Shown: piece by piece, positions 27,601-35,903 of the stretch
Layout of the letters: each line of letters begins with the position of its first letter
Numbering within the stretch: the stretch's first letter is position 1
Origin: a virus
IMG/VR virus record: IMGVR_UViG_3300032174_000015
Coordinates: 1 to 43,842 of that record
Reading direction: 5' to 3' (one strand)
Length of the DNA stretch: 43,842 nt
Notes under the pieces: generated by a model
Told to the model about the DNA's origin: nothing
The model's database searches: none
Seen by the model: the letters and a program-made list of their open reading frames with translations, nothing else
Position numbers and translations under genes: made by a program

Positions 27601-29870
27601 GTGAGAACGGTGGCGAACGGTGGTTCCGTCCCGACCTCATGGGCGGCACCATTGCGTCATCCCCCGAGATGCAGAAGGCGCTGGCTGACCTGGAGAAGCT
27701 GGGCTACGCCCCTACGCTTGGCAAAGGCATCGGCTTCGGCTTCTACAACTACCACACGTTCGACTTCGCTGACGCACACCTCACTCGCTCGCGCCGCTTC
27801 TTTGAGAACCTCGGCCTGTCGCCCGAGAACCAGCCTGCACAAGACATCGGGTTCACCTGGAACATGAACTTCCACCGCCGCCTGTTGGATGCCGTAGAGA
27901 ACGGCGACCTGAAGCTGTACCCGACGCACCTGCCCGAGACAATCATCGCCATGATGAAGGACGGCGATGCACTACCGCCGAGTCCTAGTGTGGCTGGCGT
28001 CATCCAGCACACTATCGGCAAGCACGCCTACGACTTCAACCACCGCATGCTTACTGACGATCTGATGGCGAAGGGCAAGAGCGAGAAGGACGCCGCCGTG
28101 CAGGCGGCACACCAGTTGGACCAGGCTATCCAGAACCCGCAGGGATTCGTCCACATGACAAAGGATGATCTGCGCAAGGTGCTAGGTCGCAGGCCCGATG
28201 AGAACACGCCCAGTGAGGTACAGACGGTGCGGGAGGCTGAGCTGCGCGGCATCAAGACCGGGTTCGGTGGGCAGCCGATGTACGACGATCACGCCATCGA
28301 CACCATCTACAAGTTGATCCAGCAGACTAACGCGAGCATGCCCGCGCGGCTGGTGGGCTGGCAGAAGTTGGAGAACCTCACAGCCCTCGGCCTCTCCTAC
28401 ATGGGCAAGCCCATCCCTGGTGCAGTAGGACGCGGGCTGGAGTATCTGCCCACGCGCCTCGTCACCCTCCGCAACCGCGCGCGGTTCACGCTGTCGCCCG
28501 AGTTCGCCGCCCGCCGCGTTATCAAGGTGAACGGCAAGATCATGCTGGACGGTGTGCCGCCCACGTTCCACCCCATGAGGTTCCTGATGCGGAACGGGCT
28601 GACTGCGTACAAGGAAACGATGGCCGATCTGGATAGGATCATGCCCGAGCTGAAGAACCCCAACTACGATGATGGCACGCAGGCCCTCTACGCCGACGAC
28701 CCGTGGGGCATCTACAACCATCGCAACTATGAGGCGTATGCCATGTATCACTGGCAGCAGATGGGCAAGACCGACACCGAGATTCGCCAGCTTCTTACTA
28801 AGGATTTCGGCTATGGGTCGAAGGCATACGGCGAGGGTCGCAGCGCCCTAGAGCGGTCTGCCAACTTCGTGTTCTTCCCGTTCTCATTTGACAAGACGCT
28901 GTACCGCAACACGGCGGCCTATCTCCTGGACCACACGGCGCAGCGGCTCATACTCCAGGCAGGACTGGAGGCATACCAGCGGTACAATCAAAGCGATCCA
29001 GGTGGCACAAAGTTGATGTCATCTAACTGGTGGCTGAACCACGCTCCAGTTATTCAGGAGGGACTGCGCTTGAACGCATTCGCGCACGGTCTTGGGCTCG
29101 GTCAGTTCGGCGGCATCAACGCCCCGCTGTTGAACCTGTTCATCCCACAGTCTTACGCCAGCAGCTCGCAGGGCGTCAGTACCCTCAAAGGGATTCTTCC
29201 TGTAATGAAAGAGTTCCAAGACCTCTACAAAGAATCAACTCAGACCTTCAAGGTAGGTCGCCAGCTGGTGTCTGACCAGTTCATCAACATCCCCACCCTG
29301 AAGGGCTTTAAATCCAAGGCCGATGAGACTGAGGCGCAGACGGCGCAAGGAATCTTCTATGCCAAGCCTGTGGCCGAGACAGACTCCGCTCAGCTCAACG
29401 ACGCCTACCAGTACCGGCGCAAGCTGGAGGCCCTGTTCAAGAGCTATGTGGACTACAACGCCCACCACACCAGCAAATATAAGCTGCCGACTAACGCCAA
29501 GGACATCTACGGTCAGTGGGGCGGGCACACCATCGACGCCACCCTCATCAACTACCTGACCAATCAGAAGTACCCGGCGTTCCCACCCGACAATCCCTCC
29601 ATCTACTACGCCCAGGAAGCGATGGCGATTGACACCTATGCCCTCCAGATGCAGAACCAGGGGCATGATGAGGTGGTCCGCTGGATCGCAGACTCTCAGA
29701 AGATCGGCACGTATATCTATAACGGGAAGCTGGACACCGCCCAGGCCCAGGTAGATACGAAAATCTTCCGCGCGTATGCGATACAGTTTGCTGAAACGAT
29801 TCCTGGCTTCCTGACGTTCTACAACAAGAACTTCAAGTGGCAATATGGTCCCTTGGAGAAGGTGAGATAA
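24615..29870 (+). CDS. Giant internal/ejection-type virion protein (1751 aa)
   Basis: The largest gene, 12% of the genome. The product is soluble; Ala/Glu-rich coiled regions occur at ~695-790, long helices over ~1-700 and an alpha/beta stretch at ~880-1010 that may be an embedded enzymatic domain I cannot identify. It lies between portal and a transglycosylase-bearing virion protein, where podoviruses of this type encode proteins ejected into the host. It is not a typical tape measure: there is no long repeated coiled-coil or terminal membrane helix. Its stop overlaps the next ATG (TAATGG). It could carry host-takeover activity. Confidence 0.75.
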   Translation: MAVGPTNDNGLGPPSGVFATNPHPAFGGTPTEPLLPANHPNAPKPIPHNYVDRLMGLSTAHPWMPHQTVATLAALPASDQAVSQMAVTLRNLYGSVDNAVKYVTDDPLLQKTPSLGLYIRSYLTNTVGPWPLADQDLQHIQKNLQQMGWGKGLPTNGVWSTNWNTSYTQYVDNLRTQQLGGASPGALPFGTVLNALNSLLPRQAATAVGAYITNLPHSVRQDISTLAGSAGGTYSNIFEHPGSFTHPFSEQHGAAAQSENEAAAAAQNLIPGTRVTPQQAYTAQSARTQLMDTLQVAGDLFAAHGLLRAGGAVATAARETNWTSLDAAAAQRGPGTIASKLFGPVVGDTRAPLLSRGAATNVPILRMTGPVADKIAGGDGYYYRARTILAAPYAVPGVKVLGTAVGQVGLAGAKIRAAGSAESLVGGQTSPLSDAIDKYQNINQFDQAVQNKLQFTAFGHTFRPGINTLAWVAYPQLDSMGTVSASIGRDVTQLNDAVQHAFGPTTGLGLSIERGVNWTKTGDQRLSYDDLVQMAGGPSHFAQFWTSKIFEHAAARLAEDEWSKMPAQEQAAMLGSGVDFQDRAAVMSDLANQKLHNAMGGDITDLLRSANEMVTDGTFTRGQWGGHSGFSKAIAAEIERSGMTPREWLQKYMVNYGEASRIQREVVIPRRNELVSDATSPADIGLAPIDYLFTDKATNEANQLEANYRAAVAALKARASGKPEEAAAPDESAGGVDPAIQQRYDAAKAAFDADLTDDKARQEFASAEEALRFARRTGGVAKKAAPAAESGADAWKNFEESASAIRQYLVDNFGIDGPAMPQNDEDMLKLLHQKADAQQSRLFPRQRALHIAPDDAKPALHPTLPAGSSTLDRFSATPVFTRVKPTQAMEIVHESRSPNLHQWTNNPQELEGGGLVTIEHDPKGLYGELDRSRGESGYDMARGVARFDAARNKTSGLDDIRSVELRSKSGLSGKQRTAWTLLSDQLDRAGYIKIDGENGGERWFRPDLMGGTIASSPEMQKALADLEKLGYAPTLGKGIGFGFYNYHTFDFADAHLTRSRRFFENLGLSPENQPAQDIGFTWNMNFHRRLLDAVENGDLKLYPTHLPETIIAMMKDGDALPPSPSVAGVIQHTIGKHAYDFNHRMLTDDLMAKGKSEKDAAVQAAHQLDQAIQNPQGFVHMTKDDLRKVLGRRPDENTPSEVQTVREAELRGIKTGFGGQPMYDDHAIDTIYKLIQQTNASMPARLVGWQKLENLTALGLSYMGKPIPGAVGRGLEYLPTRLVTLRNRARFTLSPEFAARRVIKVNGKIMLDGVPPTFHPMRFLMRNGLTAYKETMADLDRIMPELKNPNYDDGTQALYADDPWGIYNHRNYEAYAMYHWQQMGKTDTEIRQLLTKDFGYGSKAYGEGRSALERSANFVFFPFSFDKTLYRNTAAYLLDHTAQRLILQAGLEAYQRYNQSDPGGTKLMSSNWWLNHAPVIQEGLRLNAFAHGLGLGQFGGINAPLLNLFIPQSYASSSQGVSTLKGILPVMKEFQDLYKESTQTFKVGRQLVSDQFINIPTLKGFKSKADETEAQTAQGIFYAKPVAETDSAQLNDAYQYRRKLEALFKSYVDYNAHHTSKYKLPTNAKDIYGQWGGHTIDATLINYLTNQKYPAFPPDNPSIYYAQEAMAIDTYALQMQNQGHDEVVRWIADSQKIGTYIYNGKLDTAQAQVDTKIFRAYAIQFAETIPGFLTFYNKNFKWQYGPLEKVR

Positions 29871-31669
29871 TGGCATCAGGCAACCTCCCTGGCATTCAAG
29901 CCCCCAGCACTTCCAGCAACAACAACCCTGACAGCACCACTAACGAGCTGCAAGTCAAAGTCAGTGGCGTTGGTTCGTTGTTCGGCCTGAACTGGGGGCC
30001 GGTCACGGTGGCGGTAGCCATCGGTGGGTTGCACACTCTGGCGAAGCAGGCTCAGACTGACGTAAACGCCAAGGCTCGCCTCATCCAGATTCAGGAGGAG
30101 ATGTACGCGGCTGGTTTGTACGGGTCGAAGAAGCCGAAGCTGGGCGTGCTGACCACTGGTGAGGATGACATCGCGTTTCGCAAGGCGATGGTGGCTGCCG
30201 GTCAGTCGGGAGCCAGCGCCAGCGATTACCTCGCCAACACAGCGGGCATCGCACAGCAAACAGGCACCGCTGGTAGCGGAACCCACATTATTCCTGCTGC
30301 CCGCATCCAGGAGAAGGTGTGGTCGCCCAACGATATCCTTGCCGCCATCAATGCAGCGACCACTGCGTCTGGTGAGGATTTGGCCCAGAAGCTGGTTGGA
30401 CGCGAGTTCACCGCTGCTGAGCTACAAGGCGCAGCCGACACTCTCAACTCGGCGCAACAGCAACAGACGGCAGCCGACGTGGCTGGTGCGCTCCAGCAGC
30501 AGCAGTCAGACATCGCCACCAGCAACGCCATCTACGGCAATGCCCCCGCCATCACGCAGGTGCTTGGGGCCAACGGCGCATACACGCCGCAGCAGGTAGC
30601 TCAGGCCGTGATGGCGGCGGGCGGCACCCCGGTGCAGGCGCAAGTGGCCGGTGCGCTGGTGACTGGCATCGAGTCCAATGGACAGCTCAACGATAAGAAC
30701 CCTAAGTCCACGGCCAGCGGCTTGTTCCAGTTTCTTACCACAACGTGGCAGGGCTACGGAGGCACGGCATTTGCTCCTACCGCTGGCGCGGCCACCTTGC
30801 AGCAGCAGGCGCAGGTGTTCGTTGCTGCCAGCAAGCACGGATTCTCTGATTGGGCGCCAGACCTTGGGGCCAACTGGGGAGACAACCCGATGGCACCCGC
30901 GCAGGGCTCGCGTGTAGCAACTGCGATTCAGGCCAACGGCCTTACTCAGGTCACGGGTTCAGCAACCGGATCCAGTGGTGGACAGCCCAGCGCGGTCGGT
31001 GGTCATAACCACCCAGCTCCCACCCTGAAGCAGGGTCGTACTGACCAGGGTGTGGACTTCAGCGGCAAAGGAAACCTGTATCCAACAGGAGCTGGAACCA
31101 TTATCACCGTGAGCACGAACGATGCGGGGTGGCCTGGGGGCACTATCCTCGCCCTGAAGCTGGATCACCCAGTTGATCCACTGCACAGCGTTGTCTATTA
31201 CGCAGAGGATCTGGTGCCCAACGTCAAGGTGGGCCAACACGTCATGCCGGGACAAGTCATTGCTCACGCCACTGGAGGTAGCTCGGGTATCGAGATTGGC
31301 TTTGCTAACCCGCAGCAGCCCACCGTGCCGCTAGCACAAAGCACGGGTGGTCACGGTGGCGGGGATCAGACGCAGGCTGGACAGGACTTCGCCTCCTGGA
31401 TCAAAACCGGCACCATCTCGGGTGTGGCCGCTGGCGGCGCGCAGGGCACTACCACCGACGTGTATCAGCAGCCCATCGTGGACCAGGTGCCCGCCACGTT
31501 GGATCCGACTGCCGCTGCGACGACATACGCTGAGACAGCACTCGCCCCCGAGTATCAGACCAACAACCTCCTCAAAGTGTTCCAGCAGATTGAGTCATCC
31601 CTGAAGGCCCCTCCCACGCCTAACGCCCACGTCCGCACGACGCCGATCAACATGAAGCCGATGGCATGA
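29870..31669 (+). CDS. Virion protein with transglycosylase and degenerate M23-like domains (599 aa)
   Basis: ATG 29870 overlaps the previous stop. Residues ~262-340 carry a lysozyme-like fold, Gly-Ile-Glu268-Ser-Asn-Gly...Ala-Ser-Gly-Leu-Phe-Gln-Phe...Thr-Thr-Trp, with Glu268 as the likely catalytic acid. Residues ~390-490 follow an M23-type order: GVDF (Asp396), a YYAEDL strand and VxxGQxVxPGQVIAxxxGG. But the final His-x-His is replaced by Ile474-Glu-Ile, so this domain is probably non-catalytic and may only bind peptidoglycan. It likely digests cell wall locally during DNA entry. The N-terminal ~200 residues are helical with a hydrophobic patch at ~25-50. Confidence 0.82.
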   Translation: MASGNLPGIQAPSTSSNNNPDSTTNELQVKVSGVGSLFGLNWGPVTVAVAIGGLHTLAKQAQTDVNAKARLIQIQEEMYAAGLYGSKKPKLGVLTTGEDDIAFRKAMVAAGQSGASASDYLANTAGIAQQTGTAGSGTHIIPAARIQEKVWSPNDILAAINAATTASGEDLAQKLVGREFTAAELQGAADTLNSAQQQQTAADVAGALQQQQSDIATSNAIYGNAPAITQVLGANGAYTPQQVAQAVMAAGGTPVQAQVAGALVTGIESNGQLNDKNPKSTASGLFQFLTTTWQGYGGTAFAPTAGAATLQQQAQVFVAASKHGFSDWAPDLGANWGDNPMAPAQGSRVATAIQANGLTQVTGSATGSSGGQPSAVGGHNHPAPTLKQGRTDQGVDFSGKGNLYPTGAGTIITVSTNDAGWPGGTILALKLDHPVDPLHSVVYYAEDLVPNVKVGQHVMPGQVIAHATGGSSGIEIGFANPQQPTVPLAQSTGGHGGGDQTQAGQDFASWIKTGTISGVAAGGAQGTTTDVYQQPIVDQVPATLDPTAAATTYAETALAPEYQTNNLLKVFQQIESSLKAPPTPNAHVRTTPINMKPMA

Positions 31670-32862
31670 CCGATAGCATCGACTGGACAGGGCTGGCCGC
31701 TGCTGCGGAGGCTGGAGGTAGCGATTACCTGGAGCTGGTGAACGCTGTCCAGCAGGGTGGCGGCGCATACCTGGCTGCTCTTGCCGCGCAGAAGGCGCAG
31801 GCGTTGTCAGGGTTGCCGGGTAGCCCAGGTCTGGGCACTGCAACGCTGGGCGCGAACGCGACCTCGGGACAGTTCTCGGTCGGACAAGATGCCATCAACT
31901 CAGTGGAGGCCGACTATCCCAACCTGGCCTGGTTGCTCGCCATCCCCGAGGTGGCTCCTCTGATTGTCCAGGCCGCGCAATCGGGCATGAGCCCCGAGGC
32001 ATTCCAGGCCGAGTTTGAGTCCACCGGGTGGTACAAGACAAATTCACAGGCTGTCCGCAACTGGATCGCAGAAGTTGAGACTGATCCAGCGCAGGCCCAG
32101 TCCGATATGCAGGCGCAGGAGTCCTCGCTGAAGGCAACGCTGACGGCGATGGGTGTCACCTACACACAGACGCAGCTCCAAACGTTGGCGCAGCAGTCGT
32201 TGGCGATGGGCTGGACAGACCAGCAGGTGAAGGACACCATCACCGGAGCCCTGCACGCGAACGCCGATGGCACCTACACGTTCGATTATGGCTCGCAATC
32301 ATCTACCACCAGTGCCTCTCAGCCAGGAACCTTGCAGGGCACAATGGATCAGATCACCGCGGAAGCCGCCAAGTACCTGGTGCCAATCTCGCAGTCCACG
32401 GTGCAGTCGTTCGCGATGTCAATGGCGAACGGCTCAATGGACGCCACGGGCCTGGATGCCTACATGCAGGCTCAGGCCACGTCTCTCTATCCCTCCATCG
32501 CAGGGGCCATCAAGGCTGGCATTACCCCCTCCGACTATGTGACGCCGTACAAAGAGGTGGCTGCTCAGCTGCTCGGAGTCAACCCCAATAGCATCGACAT
32601 GACGCAGCAGAAGTGGAACCGCGCGTTGTCGGCCCCCGGCCAGGGCGGCGTGCCACAGGCCATGTCCCTCTACGATTGGCAGCAGCTCCTCATGCGTGAC
32701 CCGCAATACAACTACATGAACTCCATTAACGCCAAGGACCGCGCCTCGTCAATCGCTCAGGGCCTTGGGGAGATGTTTGGCAAGGCACCGTCTGGTCCTT
32801 CTGGCAGCACCGCCTTCTCTAGCGCGGGTGCTCCGCGCATCGCAGGAGTGCCGATTTCATAA
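31666..32862 (+). CDS. Internal virion-type protein A (398 aa)
   Basis: ATGA overlap with the preceding gene. Helical, Gln/Ala/Ser-rich. Contains a Trp-Tyr-Lys-Thr motif (~residue 122) after an aromatic/acidic helix and a second helical repeat block from ~225. The next gene has a matching Phe-Tyr-Lys-Thr block, so the two are probably related. Location between the transglycosylase virion protein and scaffold fits a tail-needle or ejectosome component. The catalytic role, if any, is unknown. Confidence 0.7.
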   Translation: MTDSIDWTGLAAAAEAGGSDYLELVNAVQQGGGAYLAALAAQKAQALSGLPGSPGLGTATLGANATSGQFSVGQDAINSVEADYPNLAWLLAIPEVAPLIVQAAQSGMSPEAFQAEFESTGWYKTNSQAVRNWIAEVETDPAQAQSDMQAQESSLKATLTAMGVTYTQTQLQTLAQQSLAMGWTDQQVKDTITGALHANADGTYTFDYGSQSSTTSASQPGTLQGTMDQITAEAAKYLVPISQSTVQSFAMSMANGSMDATGLDAYMQAQATSLYPSIAGAIKAGITPSDYVTPYKEVAAQLLGVNPNSIDMTQQKWNRALSAPGQGGVPQAMSLYDWQQLLMRDPQYNYMNSINAKDRASSIAQGLGEMFGKAPSGPSGSTAFSSAGAPRIAGVPIS

Positions 32863-33926
32863 TGGCTTTCGATACCAAACTCCCAACACGCGTTAAGCAG
32901 GAGGCGCCTGGCGGCATCGCCGCCTCTAACCCCGGTAATCCCTCTGGTATAACTGGCCCTGGTGCCCCCATGACGGCTGCTGATTGGGCAGCCCTCAATG
33001 CCGCAGACTTGGCGGGCGGTGGTCCGTACTTATCGGCGCTTGCCGGACAGCAGACCACCCCTCCCGTTGGACAGAGCCAGAGCCAACTGGACGCCACCGC
33101 CATCATCAATCAAGAGCTGGCATCGTGGGGCTTCGGACAGGATGCAGAAGTCTGGGCTCAGACCATGATCCAGTCGAACGACTCCATCGACCAGGTTTTG
33201 TGGTCCCTACGTCAACAGCCGTTCTACAAGACATCCATCTTCGGCCAGGTGGCTGACGCGCGGTCCAAGGCTGGACTCCCGGCTATGACTGAAGCGCAGA
33301 TCCTCTCGTACCAGGACTACGCCACTGGTGTGGCCCAACAGGCTGGGTTGCCGCCTGGCTTCATCAACACGCCCGAACTGGTGACGCTGATGGGAAATGA
33401 TGTGTCAACCACCGAACTAGATGCCCGCATCACGCAGGGTTACACGGCCTTCCTGAAGTCCGACCCCGCCACGCAAGCCGAGTTCCAGCAGTACGCCGGT
33501 CTAGGGGTTGGCCCCGGCGCCGCAGCGGCCTACTTCCTGGATCCCAAGCGGGCACTGCCGCTGATTCAACAGCAGTTCGCTGCCGCCCAGATGGGGGGTG
33601 CAGCCATCAACACTGGCTATGGCACCATTACTCAGCAACAGGCGCAGCTCATGGCGCAGCTGGGCACTACTCAAACACAGGCAGAAACGGGGTTCACCGA
33701 CCTGGCGAAGAAGGCTCAGCTGATGAACGCCCTGCCTGGTATTGATGAGCAGAACATCACCGAGGCTCAGCAGCTCGGTGCCGAGTTCCAGGGCAACGCG
33801 CAGGATCAGCAGCTCATCTCGCAGCGCACCTCGCAGCGTGAAGCTGTGTTTGAAGGGAACTACCACTTCGCTGAGACACAGAACCGCGGCATAACCGGCC
33901 TTGGCTCTGTGCAGCGCAATGGCTAG
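32862..33926 (+). CDS. Internal virion-type protein B (354 aa)
   Basis: One-base overlap with the previous stop (TAATGG). Same layout as its neighbour: flexible Gly/Pro N-terminus, Trp-Ala-Gln-Thr...Gln-Gln-Pro-Phe-Tyr-Lys-Thr (~125), long Ala/Gln helices, a C-terminal coiled region with AQQLGAEFQGNAQDQQL-like Gln repeats and a short basic end. Likely packs with the 398-aa protein around the giant virion protein. Function inferred only from order and composition. Confidence 0.7.
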   Translation: MAFDTKLPTRVKQEAPGGIAASNPGNPSGITGPGAPMTAADWAALNAADLAGGGPYLSALAGQQTTPPVGQSQSQLDATAIINQELASWGFGQDAEVWAQTMIQSNDSIDQVLWSLRQQPFYKTSIFGQVADARSKAGLPAMTEAQILSYQDYATGVAQQAGLPPGFINTPELVTLMGNDVSTTELDARITQGYTAFLKSDPATQAEFQQYAGLGVGPGAAAAYFLDPKRALPLIQQQFAAAQMGGAAINTGYGTITQQQAQLMAQLGTTQTQAETGFTDLAKKAQLMNALPGIDEQNITEAQQLGAEFQGNAQDQQLISQRTSQREAVFEGNYHFAETQNRGITGLGSVQRNG

Positions 33927-34059
33927 TAACCCACGTCCGCGTGTGTGCCCAGTTGTGAAGTGGTGTGACAAGGGGAACTTCCCTTGCTACTGCGAGGATG
34001 CACCTGCGCCGATCACCCCCGAGCCCGCCACGCCGGTTCCACCCACTCCACACCCGTAG
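33919..34059 (+). CDS. Small Cys/Pro-rich protein (46 aa)
   Basis: ATG overlaps the end of protein B by 8 bases. Two Cys pairs (CPVVKWC and CYCE) could bind zinc, and a Pro/Thr-rich tail follows. Similar tiny Cys/Pro proteins occur in the head region downstream. Role unknown. Confidence 0.6.
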   Translation: MASNPRPRVCPVVKWCDKGNFPCYCEDAPAPITPEPATPVPPTPHP

Positions 34060-34334
34060 TTGGTCAAACACCCCTCGCGGGGGTGTATAGAGTGTCAGTT
34101 GTGGTCGCGCTCCGCAGAGCGTAGTAGCGCCTCCATCGGTCCCCCAGGACCGCCAGACATCCTGGGGCGATAAGCCGAGCGTCTGTTGACAGGCCCACCG
34201 TGGCCGTCCACCACCCTGTGCCTTGCTGTACCTAAATCCTCCCCACCGTGCCGTCATGGAACTGGTGGGGCAAACCTTGGACCTCCCGCCATGCGACCTC
34301 CGCACACGGCGTGTTAGAGCTAGGAGCGAAACAA
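34060..34334 (+). promoter_or_regulatory. Non-coding region before scaffold/capsid genes, three hairpins
   Basis: No gene. Hairpins: ACACCCC-TCGCG-GGGGTGT (34068-34086), GCGCTC/GAGCG just after 34110, and CCCCAGGA/TCCTGGGG (34142-34149 with 34160-34167). TTGACA at 34186-34191 has no clear -10; TACCTAAAT near 34229 is a weak candidate. The region may separate ejection-protein from high-level capsid expression by termination plus re-initiation or RNA processing. Confidence 0.55.
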
Positions 34335-34832
34335 ATGTCAGAAGCCCAATACTTCGACGCCCAAGGCAACCCCGTTGACCCCGAGCTGGCCGAAGGACGG
34401 ATGGCCCAACTTCCAAGGAAGGTGGTTCGTCGTCTGGAACGCGAAGCAGAGGAAGGCAGGCAGCTGAAGGCAGAGAACGAGCAACTCAAACGGGAGCGTG
34501 CGTTCGTCCAGGCGGGAATCCCTCTGGAGGACAAGCGTGCCGCATACTTCATCGCTGGTTACCAGGGGGAGCAGACCCCCGAAGCAATCAAGCAGGAGTG
34601 GCAAGAGTCGTTCGGTGGAGGGTCAGCACCATCCGGTGCCTTTGATGCGGAACTGGCTGCCCAACAGGCGGCTGCGGACCTCACCAGCGGCGTCGGCACA
34701 CCAGCACCCGACGTGTTGGCCCAACGTAATGCCGAGCTGGCCGCGCTCTCAACGACCGACCCGCTCTACACCCAGAAGTTCGACGCGATCTTCGCGAAGT
34801 ATGGCGGGCGTAGCGGCAGCATGGTTGGCTAA
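34335..34832 (+). CDS. Capsid scaffolding protein (165 aa)
   Basis: ATG 34335 has TAGGAG nine bases upstream. N-terminal helical coil (LEREAEEGRQLKAENEQLKRE, ~35-55), then Ala-Gly-Ile-Pro-Leu...Tyr-Phe...Gly-Tyr-Gln-Gly...Pro-Glu-Ala-Ile, a pattern shared by actinophage scaffolds encoded just before the capsid. The C-terminal half is Ala-rich. It guides prohead assembly and is then lost. Assignment is by position and motif. Confidence 0.78.
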   Translation: MSEAQYFDAQGNPVDPELAEGRMAQLPRKVVRRLEREAEEGRQLKAENEQLKRERAFVQAGIPLEDKRAAYFIAGYQGEQTPEAIKQEWQESFGGGSAPSGAFDAELAAQQAAADLTSGVGTPAPDVLAQRNAELAALSTTDPLYTQKFDAIFAKYGGRSGSMVG

Positions 34833-34855
34833 CACCTAACCCGAAAGAGACAGCA

Positions 34856-35842
34856 GTGCCTTCAGGAATCACCATCAGCTCTGCGGTTGACTGGGATCAG
34901 ACTGCTTGGGAACTCAGGGCTTATTACGCTCTGCGGCCTGAGCTGTATTACGACGCAGTTGCGGACGTGCAGCCGACTAACCAGTCGATGGTTGGTAACG
35001 CTGTCAAGTTCGTGATCCAGTCGGACCTGGCGACTCAGAGCACATCCATCAACGAGTCCACCGACATCACTCCGCTGGTGCTGGCCGACACGACCGTCAC
35101 CCTGACCCTTGCTGAGTATGGCGCTGCCGTTCTCACCTCGGCCCTCTTGCGTGGCACCTCGTTCGTGCCGTTCGACCCAGTGGTTGCGAACGTTGTGGGC
35201 TTCAACGCCGGTAAGTCCCTGGACACCATCGCCCTGGCTCAGCTCCAGGCTGGTACCACCGTGGCCTATTCCACCGGCACTGGCGCGGCCCCTCTGGGCC
35301 GTTCCTCGGTCACTCCGCTGAACACGTTCGGCGCGGCAGACGCGCGGCTTGCCCGTGCGACCCTGGTCCGCAACAACGTCCCCAGCGTTGGTGGCCTCTA
35401 CGTTGGGTTCATCCACCCAGACGTAGCACTTGACTTCCGCAGCCAGACCGGCGCGGCGTCATGGCGTGACCCGCACACCTACTCGCAGCCCGGAGAAATC
35501 TGGAGCGGTGAGGTTGGTGCCTTTGAAGGAACGAGGTTCGTGGAGACTCCGCGCACCCCGATCTTCGCGGACGCCGGTTCGTCCACGACGGACACCGACG
35601 TGTACGGCACGCTCATCATGGGACGGCAAGCCCTCGCCAAGGCGTTTTCAAGCGCCGATGGCAACGGCCCCCTCCCCCGCGTGGCTCCCGGCCCGATCAC
35701 GGACTACCTGCGTAGGTGGGTTCCGATGGGCTGGTACTGGCTTGGTGCCTACGGCATCTTCCGGCAAGCAGCCCTCTACCGTGTGGAGTCTGCATCCAGC
35801 GTCGGTGCCAACGCCGTCGCAGGGTCCAACACCACCCTGTAG
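34856..35842 (+). CDS. Major capsid protein, HK97-fold (328 aa)
   Basis: GTG start after AAAGAGA. Size, Thr/Ser/Val-rich beta content and place after the scaffold identify it. A loop-like N-terminus leads to an E-loop/A-domain pattern (SLDTIALAQLQAG, then beta-rich) and a long P-domain-type middle. The family resembles the N4-gp56-type capsid proteins (Glu...Asp-Ile-Thr-Pro-Leu...Leu-Ala-Glu-Tyr-Gly). The leader ends in a perfect hairpin with GCAA loop, downstream at 35858-35881. It forms the shell; no fused protease is visible. Confidence 0.85.
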   Translation: MPSGITISSAVDWDQTAWELRAYYALRPELYYDAVADVQPTNQSMVGNAVKFVIQSDLATQSTSINESTDITPLVLADTTVTLTLAEYGAAVLTSALLRGTSFVPFDPVVANVVGFNAGKSLDTIALAQLQAGTTVAYSTGTGAAPLGRSSVTPLNTFGAADARLARATLVRNNVPSVGGLYVGFIHPDVALDFRSQTGAASWRDPHTYSQPGEIWSGEVGAFEGTRFVETPRTPIFADAGSSTTDTDVYGTLIMGRQALAKAFSSADGNGPLPRVAPGPITDYLRRWVPMGWYWLGAYGIFRQAALYRVESASSVGANAVAGSNTTL

Positions 35843-35857
35843 TCCCAACTGAGCTAG

Positions 35858-35881
35858 GCTGGGGGGAGCAATCCCCCCAGC
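35858..35881 (+). terminator. Perfect GNRA-capped hairpin after the capsid gene
   Basis: GCTGGGGGGA (35858-35867) pairs fully with TCCCCCCAGC (35872-35881) around a GCAA tetraloop. There is no U-tail, so it probably works as an mRNA 3'-end stabiliser or partial terminator raising capsid yield over downstream genes. Confidence 0.7.
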
Positions 35882-35903
35882 TATGGCCCGATCAGGAGAC
35901 AAC

